This document shows positions 1-8,179 of a stretch of 60,751 bases of DNA, in pieces. Below the pieces are notes generated by a model. That model was not told the DNA's origin. It did no database searches and saw only the letters and a list, made by a program, of their open reading frames with translations. Position 1 is the stretch's first letter, and every line of letters begins with the position of its first letter. The stretch covers positions 1-60,751 of the forward strand of contig CAJQGX010000002.1 of assembly GCA_905478035.1 (NCBI GenBank). Reading direction: 5' to 3'. The position numbers were made by a program, and so were the translations under genes. Source of the stretch: an uncultured SAR86 cluster bacterium (lineage in GTDB: Bacteria > Pseudomonadota > Gammaproteobacteria > Magnimaribacterales > D2472).

Positions 1-389
1 ATGTTAGCTGAAGCTCCATCTAGTTTTGGTGATCCAGGTATTCTTCTTCCATCGATTAGAACAAGAGTTCTACCAGCTCCAAGACCTCTCAGACTAACTT
101 GAGCCTGTGATCCAGCTGATGAACCTGAACGTTCGTAGAATGAACCTGCTATATTAATAGGTAAATCTCTTAAGACTTCAGCTATTCCTAGGTCACCTGT
201 TCTTGCAATTGACTCTTGAGTAATTACAACAACTGGCTGTGCGCCCGTGAATTCTGAACTCTCAATACGAGAACCCGTGACTACTACATCTTCTACATCA
301 CTATCATCTTCATCTTGAGCTATTACAGCTGGCGCGACGAAAACAAAGCTTAATAGAAAAGCTAATAGATACTTATCTTTATTAAACAT
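1..389 (-). CDS. TonB-dependent receptor, N-terminal part (runs off the window start)
   Basis: The minus strand reads from ATG at 389 through 129 codons without a stop to the window edge, so only the N-terminus is present. It opens with a basic start and hydrophobic signal peptide ending near APAVIAQ (about residue 24), then an acidic stretch and the plug-domain opening DVVVTGSRI. Later come SLRGLGAGRTLVLIDGRR and related plug motifs typical of outer-membrane TonB-dependent receptors. The start is supported by an AGGGG ribosome binding site just upstream. The substrate cannot be told. The N-terminus resembles that of the complete receptor at 8180-11104, so the two are probably paralogues. It is transcribed away from fabI. 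Confidence 0.9.
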   Translation of the reverse strand, partial: MFNKDKYLLAFLLSFVFVAPAVIAQDEDDSDVEDVVVTGSRIESSEFTGAQPVVVITQESIARTGDLGIAEVLRDLPINIAGSFYERSGSSAGSQAQVSLRGLGAGRTLVLIDGRRIPGSPKLDGASAN

Positions 390-459
390 ACATTTCCCCT
401 GTAGTTAAAATTAAATTAATAGTTAAAAAAACCCATATAAACAAGCCCTTATAACTAAG

Positions 460-475
460 TGTGACAATTGTGACA
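460..475. repeat. Direct repeat TGTGACA x2 in the receptor/fabI intergenic region
   Basis: Within the 261-bp gap 390-650 the heptamer TGTGACA occurs at 460-466 and 469-475, a 9-bp register. It lies 70-85 bp upstream of the receptor start codon, near a TATAAG hexamer on the minus strand. This makes it a candidate operator for the receptor gene. It is not a full CRP site, because the TCACA half is missing in the right place. The rest of the gap is AT-rich and holds no gene I can support. Confidence 0.35.
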
Positions 476-500
476 CAAAATTTAATCAAAATACTACTAA

Positions 501-529
501 TTTATAGAAATATTTTACTCATCTATAAT
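501..529 (+). promoter_or_regulatory. Possible sigma-70 promoter for fabI operon
   Basis: TTTATA at 501-506 and a perfect TATAAT at 524-529 are separated by 17 bp. This would give a leader of roughly 115 nt before fabI. In such AT-rich DNA the match could be chance. Confidence 0.35.
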
Positions 530-650
530 TTTTATATGTAAATATAAATAATTAATATGATGTCAAAAACTAAATATATACATAAATATTAAAAAAATAA
601 GTAAATATTCTTTTACAATACTGATTCTGTAATTTTAAATAAAAAAAGAT

Positions 651-1439
651 ATGTTACTTAAAAATAAAAAAATATTGATATCGGGTTTGGCAAATAAATA
701 CTCAATTGCAGCAGGTATAGCAGCAGCAATGCATAGAGAAGGTGCCGAACTTGCATTTACTTATCAAAATGAGAGACTTTTAAAAAACCTTAAACCACTA
801 GCTGAGTCATATGAATCATCAATTTTAATTGAGTGTGATGTTTCATCAGATAAATCTATTAATAATTCATTTACTGAACTCAAAAAGCATTGGGGTTCTT
901 TCGACGGACTCGTTCATTCGATTGGCTTCGCTCCTGCAGATCAGTTAGAAGGTAATTTTGTTGATGTAACTACTAGAGAAGGATTTAAAGTAGCTCATGA
1001 CATTAGCTCATATAGTTTTACTGCATTAGCTAAAGCAGCTAAACCTATGCTTAATGATAATTCAGCACTTTTAACATTAACCTATTTAGGAGCAATGCAA
1101 ACAATGCCAAATTACAATGTCATGGGTCTTGCAAAAGCTAGCCTTGAGGCAAACACAAGATTTCTTGCTGCTTCAATGGGACGCGATGGCGTTAGAGTGA
1201 ATGCTATTTCAGCCGGACCAATAAAAACATTAGCTGCATCAGGAGTAAAAAACTTTAGAAAAATGTTGAGTCAACATTCAGCAAGAGCTCCACTTGGAAG
1301 AACAGTAACTACTGAAGAGGTGGGAAATGTTGCAGCATTTCTCTGTTCGGATTATGCAAGCGGGGTTACAGGAGAGATAACCTATGTTGATGCCGGTTTT
1401 AACACAGCAGCTATGCCACTTCATGAGATCGAAGATTAA
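651..1439 (+). CDS. fabI: Enoyl-[acyl-carrier-protein] reductase (NADH), FabI
   Basis: This enzyme catalyses the last, NADH-dependent reduction of each fatty-acid elongation cycle in the cytosol. At 262 aa it is the normal length for FabI. The N-terminal nucleotide-binding region reads [15 protein letters not shown], and the catalytic pair lies in YNVMGLAK with Tyr155 and Lys162. The second conserved tyrosine is Tyr145 in LTYLG. The C-terminal substrate loop region [14 protein letters not shown] is intact. The start at 651 gives a family-typical N-terminus although there is no clear Shine-Dalgarno. It is the first gene of a tight operon: the next gene starts 2 nt after its stop. It is the only enoyl reductase visible here. 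Confidence 0.96.
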   Translation: MLLKNKKILISGLANKYSIAAGIAAAMHREGAELAFTYQNERLLKNLKPLAESYESSILIECDVSSDKSINNSFTELKKHWGSFDGLVHSIGFAPADQLEGNFVDVTTREGFKVAHDISSYSFTALAKAAKPMLNDNSALLTLTYLGAMQTMPNYNVMGLAKASLEANTRFLAASMGRDGVRVNAISAGPIKTLAASGVKNFRKMLSQHSARAPLGRTVTTEEVGNVAAFLCSDYASGVTGEITYVDAGFNTAAMPLHEIED

Positions 1440-1441
1440 TA

Positions 1442-2059
1442 TTGAGTTTATATAATAAATATATCCTTCCTAAGTTTTTAAACTGTGCTTGTGGCTCTAA
1501 GCCAATAAATTATCAAAGACAAAAAGTAGTGCCTCTAGCCTCTGGACTAGTTTTAGATGTTGGGATTGGTACTGGTTTAAATATTCCATTTTACAATAGT
1601 GAAATAATCGAAAAGGTTATTGGTATTGATCCTTCTGAAGAATTATTAGATCTAGCTAAAAATCTTAGCAATGCATGCCCTGCTCATGTTGAACTTGAAA
1701 TTGGAAGTGCCGAGTTAATAGCCTATCCTGACAATTACTTTGATACAGTTTTAGTGACTTATACCATGTGTACTATTCCTAATATACATATTGCTATTCA
1801 AGAAATGCGACGTGTGCTTAAACCAGATGGTAAATTAATTTTTTGTGAGCATGGGCTTGCTCCAGATATTAAAGTAGCAAAATGGCAGAATAGAATTGAT
1901 CCAATTTGGGGTAAGATAGCTGGCGGCTGCCATCTTAATAGAGATATACCTAAACTTATTAAAACTGCAGGTTTCTCTTTAGAATCAATGGATCAAATGT
2001 ATCTACCCAGTACGCCTAAATTTGCTGGATATAATTATTGGGGTTTTGGAAAAAAATGA
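1442..2059 (+). CDS. Class I SAM-dependent methyltransferase
   Basis: This is a 205-aa Methyltransf_11-type protein. Motif I is VLDVGIGTGLNIPF (about residues 36-49), followed by GIDPSEELL (motif II) and the post-motif FDTVLVTYTMCTIPN. The segment EMRRVLKPDGKLIFCEHG is typical of UbiE/phospholipid-methyltransferase relatives. The reading frame begins with TTG at 1442, 2 nt after the fabI stop. The N-terminus LYNKYILPKF...ACGSKP matches this family, so TTG is probably the true start. Its stop overlaps the next gene's ATG as ATGA, implying coupled translation. The substrate is not identifiable; the fabI neighbour makes a lipid or small hydrophobic substrate plausible, but that is inference. Confidence 0.88.
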   Translation: MSLYNKYILPKFLNCACGSKPINYQRQKVVPLASGLVLDVGIGTGLNIPFYNSEIIEKVIGIDPSEELLDLAKNLSNACPAHVELEIGSAELIAYPDNYFDTVLVTYTMCTIPNIHIAIQEMRRVLKPDGKLIFCEHGLAPDIKVAKWQNRIDPIWGKIAGGCHLNRDIPKLIKTAGFSLESMDQMYLPSTPKFAGYNYWGFGKK

Positions 2060-3504
2060 AAACTCCTGTTGTAATTGGTATTGGCTCCATTCAACAAAAA
2101 GATTCATTTGAAATGCTTGATGAGGCTTTAATTCTAATGGAGAAGGCAACTCATAAGGCAATAAAAGATACAACCAATAACAAGATTGTAGATTACATAG
2201 ATCAAATACAGATACCTAAAGGGTATTGGAAATATAGAGATCCAGGTAAATGGATAGCAAACAGAAATAATATTAAATCTGCAAAAACTAGTGTTACTAA
2301 GATTGGTGTGCTGCAACAAAACTTAATTAATTCTGCATGCAAAGATATAGCTGATGGAAAAATTAGAGCATCTCTTATAGTTGGTGGTGAAGCGAGATAT
2401 AAAAAGATATTAGCTTTAAAAGAAAAAAAAGATTTCATAGAAACTGAATTAAATACTAATCCTGATTTTTATGTAAAAGCTGATCATGAGCTTCAAATTC
2501 AGGAAGAACAAGATGAGCTTGGTTTGATGGCGGTTGGGTATTATGCAATTCTAGAAAGCGCATATAGAGCAAGAAATAAATTATCAATCCAAAAACATAA
2601 AAAAAAGATTGGTGAAATGTATGAGGCATTTTCTAAGATAGCAGAGGCAAACCCAGATGGGTGGCTGGATAAAAAAATATCCTCTAGAGATATTATGGAG
2701 GCAAGTAAATCAAATCCGCTTCAATCATTTCCTTACAATAAACTTCACTGTACTAGCTGGAATGTTAATCAAGCATCAGCAATGATTATATGCAATGAAG
2801 ATGTTGCTGATCATCTTGGCATACCAATAGATAAAAGGGTTTACCCTCTTGCCTCATCTGAAACAAATCATATGATTGCAACAATTCAGAGACCAAGTTT
2901 GGGTAGATCACTTGGATTAAATTTGGCGGTAAAATTTATCAAAGATATTTGTAAAGATAATAATATTAAACCTAATCTATATGAGCTTTACAGTTGCTTC
3001 CCTATTGCAGTTCAAATGTTTAGTGATTCTTTGGGGCTGAGCACAAAACAAACTAAAACAGTAACTGGAGGAATGTCTTTTGCTGGAGGCCCTTTAAATA
3101 ACTATGTGATTCACTCAACAGTAAAAGTACTAAATGAGATTAGAGATAATCATTCTAAAATTGGTCTGGTTACAGGAGTCTCTGGAATGATGACAAAACA
3201 ATCATTAGCTCTGTGGGCAAAAAAACCACTTATTAACTTTATTACAAAAGACGTGACTGAAGACGCTCAATTAAATGAAGCGCCTATTCCAATGTCAAAA
3301 AAAATTGAAGGTAAGGCTACAATTTTAGGCTATACATTTTTTCATGATGATAATAATAATTTAAAAGCTGTTATCTATAGTGAGGATTCCCAAAAGAAAA
3401 GAAAAGTACTAATATCTAATGATAAAGAAATTCTAAAAAGCATGGGAGAAGAAGAATGGGTTGGAAAAAAAATTTCATTCAAAGGAAAATATTTAGTTTC
3501 GTAG
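2056..3504 (+). CDS. Thiolase-like protein (TLP1/SCP2-thiolase family)
   Basis: I take the ATG at 2056, which overlaps the upstream stop as ATGA and gives 482 aa; an upstream in-frame start at 2038 lies inside the methyltransferase and is unlikely. The middle region ELYSCFPIAVQ, then VTGGMSFAGGPLNNYVIHS, is characteristic of actinobacterial and proteobacterial thiolase-like 'acetyl-CoA acetyltransferases' with an extra C-terminal domain. The last ~65 residues form that extra beta-rich segment. I could not place the canonical nucleophilic cysteine confidently, so thiolytic activity is uncertain. A role in acyl-CoA metabolism beside fabI is plausible. The M20 gene begins 49 bp before its end. 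Confidence 0.82.
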   Translation: MKTPVVIGIGSIQQKDSFEMLDEALILMEKATHKAIKDTTNNKIVDYIDQIQIPKGYWKYRDPGKWIANRNNIKSAKTSVTKIGVLQQNLINSACKDIADGKIRASLIVGGEARYKKILALKEKKDFIETELNTNPDFYVKADHELQIQEEQDELGLMAVGYYAILESAYRARNKLSIQKHKKKIGEMYEAFSKIAEANPDGWLDKKISSRDIMEASKSNPLQSFPYNKLHCTSWNVNQASAMIICNEDVADHLGIPIDKRVYPLASSETNHMIATIQRPSLGRSLGLNLAVKFIKDICKDNNIKPNLYELYSCFPIAVQMFSDSLGLSTKQTKTVTGGMSFAGGPLNNYVIHSTVKVLNEIRDNHSKIGLVTGVSGMMTKQSLALWAKKPLINFITKDVTEDAQLNEAPIPMSKKIEGKATILGYTFFHDDNNNLKAVIYSEDSQKKRKVLISNDKEILKSMGEEEWVGKKISFKGKYLVS

Positions 3505-4895
3505 TTATATTTTTATTAATATCAAATCTATCTGCATCCGTAGATAATAGTATAGGTAAGCATAAAGAACATTTTTCAAATATAGCGCTGCAGATATGGG
3601 ATAATGCTGAACTTGGCTATCAGGAAATAGAGAGCTCAAAGCTTCTTTCTGATGCTTTAGCAAAGGAAGGATTTACAATAAACAAATCAGTAGCTGGCAT
3701 CCCTACTGCTTTTACTGCTGAGTATGGTTCTAAAGGTCCTGTCATTGCAATACTAGGTGAGTTTGATGCCCTACCTGGATTAGCTCAAAGCAACTCACCA
3801 TTCAAAGATGTCATAAATAACAAAACTGGAGCTGGACATGCATGTGGCCACCACCTCTTTGGTGCAGCTTCAGCTTGGGCTGCAGTAAGTGTTAAAGAAT
3901 GGCTAGAAGAAAATAATATTGAAGGAAGAATAAGATTTTATGGAACACCGGCTGAAGAAGGTGGATCTGGAAAGGTTTATATGGCTCGAGAAGGATTGTT
4001 TGAAGATGTAGATATTGTTCTTCACTGGCATCCTGATGATGTAAATTCTGCAAATTCTAAAACTTCAAATTCCAATAAATCAGGAAAATTTACCTTTAAG
4101 GGGATTTCAGCTCACGCTGCAGGCTCTCCAGAACTTGGGAGATCAGCTTTAGATGGAGTCGAAGCTATGAATATGATGGTTAATATGATGAGGGAGCATG
4201 TTCCACAAGAATCAAGAATGCATTATGTTATTACCAAGGGTGGACTTGCTCCAAATGTGGTTCCTGATTTAGCAGAAGTTTACTATTACGTTAGACATCC
4301 AAAAATGCAAATGGTCGAAGAGCTTTTTGAAAGAGTCGTAAAAGCTGCAAATGGAGCAGCTGAAGGCACAGAAACAACAATGACTTATGAAGTCATGCAT
4401 GGAAATTATTCTCTATTGCCAAATGATGTAATACAAAAAAAAATGTATTCAAATTTAAAAATGCATGGAGGTATTACATATTCAGCAACTGAAAATGAAT
4501 ATGCTAAAACAATTTATAAAACTTTTATTAAGCCATCAAGCGTAATAGGCTCTCAGGAGACTGTTAGTCCTTTTAAAACATCACATAGTTATGGCTCAAC
4601 TGATGTGGGAGATGTGAGTTGGCTTGTACCAACAGCAGGAGTAAGAACTGCAACTTGGGTTCCTGGAACTGCATCACATTCATGGCAAGCGGTAGCATCT
4701 GGTGGAACATCAATTGGCATAAAAGGAGCTGAGCTTGCTGCAAAAACTATTGCTTCAACGGCTATAGATATTTTTAAAGATCAATCATTAATAGTATCTG
4801 CCAAAGCTGAACTTCAGAGCAGAATTGGTGAAGACTTCGAATATAAGGCATTACTAGGTGATAGGAAGCCACCATTAGATTATAGGAAAAATTAA
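3456..4895 (+). CDS. Secreted M20-family amidohydrolase (AbgB-like)
   Basis: This 479-aa metallopeptidase/amidohydrolase resembles the p-aminobenzoyl-glutamate hydrolase AbgB group. Zinc-site motifs are GAGHACGHH (about 125-133), PAEEGG with the catalytic glutamate near 167, LHWHPDD near 189-195, and the C-terminal SHSYGSTDVGDVSW. The dimerisation-domain motif GISAHAAGSPELGRSALDG is present. An N-terminal hydrophobic stretch ending LSAS (about residue 28) looks like a signal peptide, suggesting a periplasmic enzyme rather than the usual cytosolic AbgB. The start at 3456 overlaps the previous gene by 49 bp but has a strong GGGAGAAGAAG ribosome binding site. Its stop abuts the convergent ggt stop with no gap. 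The substrate is unknown, probably an N-acyl amino acid or small peptide. Confidence 0.9.
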   Translation: MGWKKNFIQRKIFSFVVIFLLISNLSASVDNSIGKHKEHFSNIALQIWDNAELGYQEIESSKLLSDALAKEGFTINKSVAGIPTAFTAEYGSKGPVIAILGEFDALPGLAQSNSPFKDVINNKTGAGHACGHHLFGAASAWAAVSVKEWLEENNIEGRIRFYGTPAEEGGSGKVYMAREGLFEDVDIVLHWHPDDVNSANSKTSNSNKSGKFTFKGISAHAAGSPELGRSALDGVEAMNMMVNMMREHVPQESRMHYVITKGGLAPNVVPDLAEVYYYVRHPKMQMVEELFERVVKAANGAAEGTETTMTYEVMHGNYSLLPNDVIQKKMYSNLKMHGGITYSATENEYAKTIYKTFIKPSSVIGSQETVSPFKTSHSYGSTDVGDVSWLVPTAGVRTATWVPGTASHSWQAVASGGTSIGIKGAELAAKTIASTAIDIFKDQSLIVSAKAELQSRIGEDFEYKALLGDRKPPLDYRKN

Positions 4896-6611
4896 TTATT
4901 GAATTGAAACAGCAGCGTTAGGCCTTCTTAAATCTGCATAGCCATATCTAACTCCATCAATAATATGAATACTTTGAGTGCTTCCCATAGTCTTATTTGG
5001 CTCAGGGTTATGTCCAATCGCATCAAGTTTTTTCACAACATCACTGCTCATAGTTGTCTCATAATCTAAACCTTTATAGGGCCAGTCTTTATGAATTCTT
5101 GGTAGCATTGTCGCGCTGCCAATATTAAGATCGAAATCTATTACTCCTGAGATAACTCTTAATATTGCTGCAGGAATATATGAACCACCAGGCGACCCAG
5201 TTACTAACATCAACTCATTCTCTTTATTGAATACCATGGATGGCGCCATGGTACTCATAGGTCTTTTACCTGGTTCATATCTATTACCAGGACTTCCTAC
5301 TCTTCCATTTACAGATTTATCACCATATCTATAAGCAAAATTATTCATTTGATTATTCATCAATATGCCTGTTCCTGGAATGGTAACCCCCGAACCAAAT
5401 GAGTAACCTAAAGTATATGTATTAGAAACAGCGTTACCATGCTTATCAATTATAGAATAATGTGTTGTATCTCGACTTTCATTAAGAACCTTTAATGGTT
5501 TAATTTTTGAACTTGGAGTGGCTTTTTTTGAATTAATATCTTTTAAAAATTCTTTTGTCCTCTTTTGAGACAGGAGTTTGTCTATAGGTACGTTAAAAAA
5601 AGATGGATCACCAATATAATGGGAACGATTGTTATGACCTCTTCTTAAAGCCTCTGCAATTAAATGATATGTAGGTGTTGAGTTACTTTTGTATTTCTTA
5701 AGATTAAAATTATTGAGAATATTTAAAGACGTTAGCAATACTACCCCTCCGCCGGATGGAGGGCCAGCTGTAACAACTAGATTTTCTCTATAACGTACCA
5801 TTATTGGAGGTCCACTATTAACTTTATAGTTTTCAAAATCTGACTCTTGAAGGAATCCATTATTTCTCTTCATTGCTTTTAAAAACTTTTGTTGTATTTC
5901 ACCTTTATAGAAACCATCCACGCCATTTTTAGCAATAATTTCAAAAGTATTGGCTAAGTCATCTCTTATCATTCTAGTGCCAACAGCAATTGGCTTTCCA
6001 TTTGAAAAATAAATTCTTTTTGACTCATTGTCTTTAAGTAATTGCGGTGTACTTTCAATAGCCTTATTTAAATCATAGCTAACAATAATTCCTTCTCTGG
6101 CCTGTTTGATGACTGGTTCTAAAATTTCTTCAAGTGTTAGAGATCCAAAGTTTCTATGAGCATCCAGAAGCCCTGCGACAGTCCCTGGAAGTGCTGAAGC
6201 TTTGTACCCTTCTTTTACAATACTGAAATCAACCTTGGAATAATCCTTTGGTAAATTATATTTTTTAAAAATATCTTTAAGGTCTATATTTAATGGGGAC
6301 TGACTTCTGTAATCTATATAAAATACCTCATCCATCTCTTTTATATAAACTAACATAAAACCTCCTCCACCAAGATTTCCAGCTCGTGGGAGTGTTGTAG
6401 CTAAAGAGAATCCAACAGCCACAGCAGCATCTACTGCATTGCCACCCTTATTTAAGATCTCAATTCCTATATTTGAAGAAAGCTTATTTTGTGAAACAAC
6501 CATGCCTTCATTTCCTACGACCGGATGGTAAGGTGAAACATAGTCTATATAGCTTGCTGATTGAATGCCTAGAGCTAAAGCTAAAAGAAAAAATAAATTA
6601 ATTTGTTTCAT
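4896..6611 (-). CDS. ggt: Gamma-glutamyltransferase
   Basis: This 571-aa enzyme cleaves gamma-glutamyl bonds, for example in glutathione, in the periplasm. It has a short signal peptide (residues 1-19). Large-subunit motifs include GGNAVDAAVA and GGGGFML. The autoprocessing and catalytic threonine is the first Thr of TTHYS, Thr382, which becomes the small-subunit N-terminus after self-cleavage. Downstream, NNQMNNF and GSPGGSYIP are conserved substrate-binding elements. It starts 3 nt after the SLC13-type transporter, so the two form an operon. The pairing suggests that a released product, glutamate or another carboxylate, is imported by the neighbour. Confidence 0.95.
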   Translation of the reverse strand: MKQINLFFLLALALGIQSASYIDYVSPYHPVVGNEGMVVSQNKLSSNIGIEILNKGGNAVDAAVAVGFSLATTLPRAGNLGGGGFMLVYIKEMDEVFYIDYRSQSPLNIDLKDIFKKYNLPKDYSKVDFSIVKEGYKASALPGTVAGLLDAHRNFGSLTLEEILEPVIKQAREGIIVSYDLNKAIESTPQLLKDNESKRIYFSNGKPIAVGTRMIRDDLANTFEIIAKNGVDGFYKGEIQQKFLKAMKRNNGFLQESDFENYKVNSGPPIMVRYRENLVVTAGPPSGGGVVLLTSLNILNNFNLKKYKSNSTPTYHLIAEALRRGHNNRSHYIGDPSFFNVPIDKLLSQKRTKEFLKDINSKKATPSSKIKPLKVLNESRDTTHYSIIDKHGNAVSNTYTLGYSFGSGVTIPGTGILMNNQMNNFAYRYGDKSVNGRVGSPGNRYEPGKRPMSTMAPSMVFNKENELMLVTGSPGGSYIPAAILRVISGVIDFDLNIGSATMLPRIHKDWPYKGLDYETTMSSDVVKKLDAIGHNPEPNKTMGSTQSIHIIDGVRYGYADLRRPNAAVSIQ

Positions 6612-6614
6612 TGA

Positions 6615-8114
6615 TTAAAAAAGTACTGGTGCTAAATAATATGAAAATAAAGCAACTACAAATATACCAACAATATTTAAAGCAAATCCAGCCTTCATCA
6701 TAGTTGCTATAGTAAATTTACCTGAGCCATAAACAATAGCATTAGGAGGCGTTGCTACAGGAAGCATAAATGCACAGCTTGCAGCAAGACATACTGGAAT
6801 AGTTAGAGAGACAGGAATTACCCCAATTGCAATTGCTAATGCGCCTATAACAGGAAGAAAAGTACTTGTTGTTGCAACATTACTTGTCATCTCAGTTAAA
6901 AATATTATTAGAGTTGCTATTGCGAAGACTAAAACTAAAGGATGAACACTTTTTAGTATCGTTAATCCTTGGCCTATCCATATACCAAGACCAGTCCCAG
7001 AGACTTGAGCAGCTAAAGACAAACCACCACCAAATAAAATCAGCAGACCCCATGGAAGTTGTGCTGTTTTATCCCATTGCATGAGATCATTTTTCATATT
7101 AGATGATGGAATCATAAATAGTAATATTGATACAATAATAGCTACGCCGGCATCTTCAATTCCAATTCCAAATGTCTCTCTCACTAGACGACTAGTTATC
7201 CAAGCAATTACGGCAAAACTAAAAATAAATGCAATCTTTATTTCATCTTTAGTTAATGGTCCCAATTCAATTAACATACTTTTCAGTTTATTTTTTGTCT
7301 CTGTGGATGCATTAAAGTTAGTGGGGAAAACAATCTTTGTTAGGATAACCCAAGCTGAGAATAGCATTACGATTGCAACAGGTACTCCAAGCTTCATCCA
7401 ACTAAAAAAATCAATTACAACACCGTACTGTTCTTCCATAAAGCTTACAAAAACTAAATTAGGAGCTGTTCCAATAATAGTAGACATGCCTCCAATTGTT
7501 GCCGCATAAGCAATTCCAAGCATTAATGCAGTATCAAAATATTTTTGTTGTTTAGATGAAATATCTGGAATCGTTTTTGCTATCACACCACAAACTGCAA
7601 GACCTATTGGAAGTAGCATAAGTGTTGTCGAAGTATTCATAACAACCATACTCAATAGTGCTGCTACCAACATAAACCCACCCACAAGAGTAGAGCCTGA
7701 TGAACCAACAGCAATAATCATTTTGAGTGCCATTCTTTTGTGAAGTCCTGAGCTTTGTATTCCTAAAGCTAAGATAAATCCACCTAAAAATAAATAAATA
7801 TTTTTATTAGCATATGGATCAGCAGCAGATTGAAAATCTACTACATTAAGTAGAGGAAAAAGAGCAAGAGGAAGCAAAGCAGTTACTGCTACAGGAACAG
7901 CCTCTGTAGCCCACCAAATAGCCATTAATAATAAAACACCAAATACAAACCATGCTGCAGAACTATTAACAACAATAATATCTTTAGTAGTTTCAAATGA
8001 GCTTCCATCCAATGCCAAAAGACTTGCAGGGAGAAAACCATTCATTCCAGATAAAAGCACTAGCGCAAAAGCAACTAGTCCAATAAAAAATCCTTTATTT
8101 TTGTATGCGGGCAT
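6615..8114 (-). CDS. SLC13/DASS-family sodium:anion symporter
   Basis: This 499-aa inner-membrane carrier of the divalent-anion:sodium symporter family has about 11-13 hydrophobic segments. The two family repeats are visible: VMNTSTTLMLLP near residue 155-170, and a C-terminal counterpart with TSNVATTSTFLP followed by PVATPPNAIVYGSGK. These SNT-like motifs bind sodium and the carboxylate. WWATEAVPVAVTALLPL near the N-terminus is also typical. Substrates in the family are di- or tricarboxylates or acylated amino acids; which one applies here is not visible. It is first in an operon with ggt and lies downstream of the receptor terminator, so it needs its own promoter. Confidence 0.9.
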   Translation of the reverse strand: MPAYKNKGFFIGLVAFALVLLSGMNGFLPASLLALDGSSFETTKDIIVVNSSAAWFVFGVLLLMAIWWATEAVPVAVTALLPLALFPLLNVVDFQSAADPYANKNIYLFLGGFILALGIQSSGLHKRMALKMIIAVGSSGSTLVGGFMLVAALLSMVVMNTSTTLMLLPIGLAVCGVIAKTIPDISSKQQKYFDTALMLGIAYAATIGGMSTIIGTAPNLVFVSFMEEQYGVVIDFFSWMKLGVPVAIVMLFSAWVILTKIVFPTNFNASTETKNKLKSMLIELGPLTKDEIKIAFIFSFAVIAWITSRLVRETFGIGIEDAGVAIIVSILLFMIPSSNMKNDLMQWDKTAQLPWGLLILFGGGLSLAAQVSGTGLGIWIGQGLTILKSVHPLVLVFAIATLIIFLTEMTSNVATTSTFLPVIGALAIAIGVIPVSLTIPVCLAASCAFMLPVATPPNAIVYGSGKFTIATMMKAGFALNIVGIFVVALFSYYLAPVLF

Positions 8115-8135
8115 TACTTATATTAATCTTTTTTG

Positions 8136-8163
8136 AAAAAAAAAGGGAGTCGAAACTCCCTTT
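8136..8163 (-). terminator. Rho-independent terminator after the TonB-dependent receptor
   Basis: Read on the minus strand, a GC stem GGGAGT/ACTCCC (8145-8150 with 8155-8160) closes a TTCG loop and is followed by nine T. The flanking A and T residues extend the stem. It lies between the receptor stop at 8180 and the transporter start at 8114 and separates the two transcription units. Confidence 0.9.
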
Positions 8164-8179
8164 ATTAAATACTTAAATA

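Noticed and set aside
460-475. CRP-type operator
   Set aside because: TGTGA is present twice as a direct repeat, but the inverted TCACA half-site needed for CRP is absent at the right spacing.
7081-7509. 142-codon plus-strand frame antisense to the SLC13-type gene
   Set aside because: It is fully contained in a well-supported gene, has no family match I recognise, and its composition mirrors the membrane gene on the other strand.
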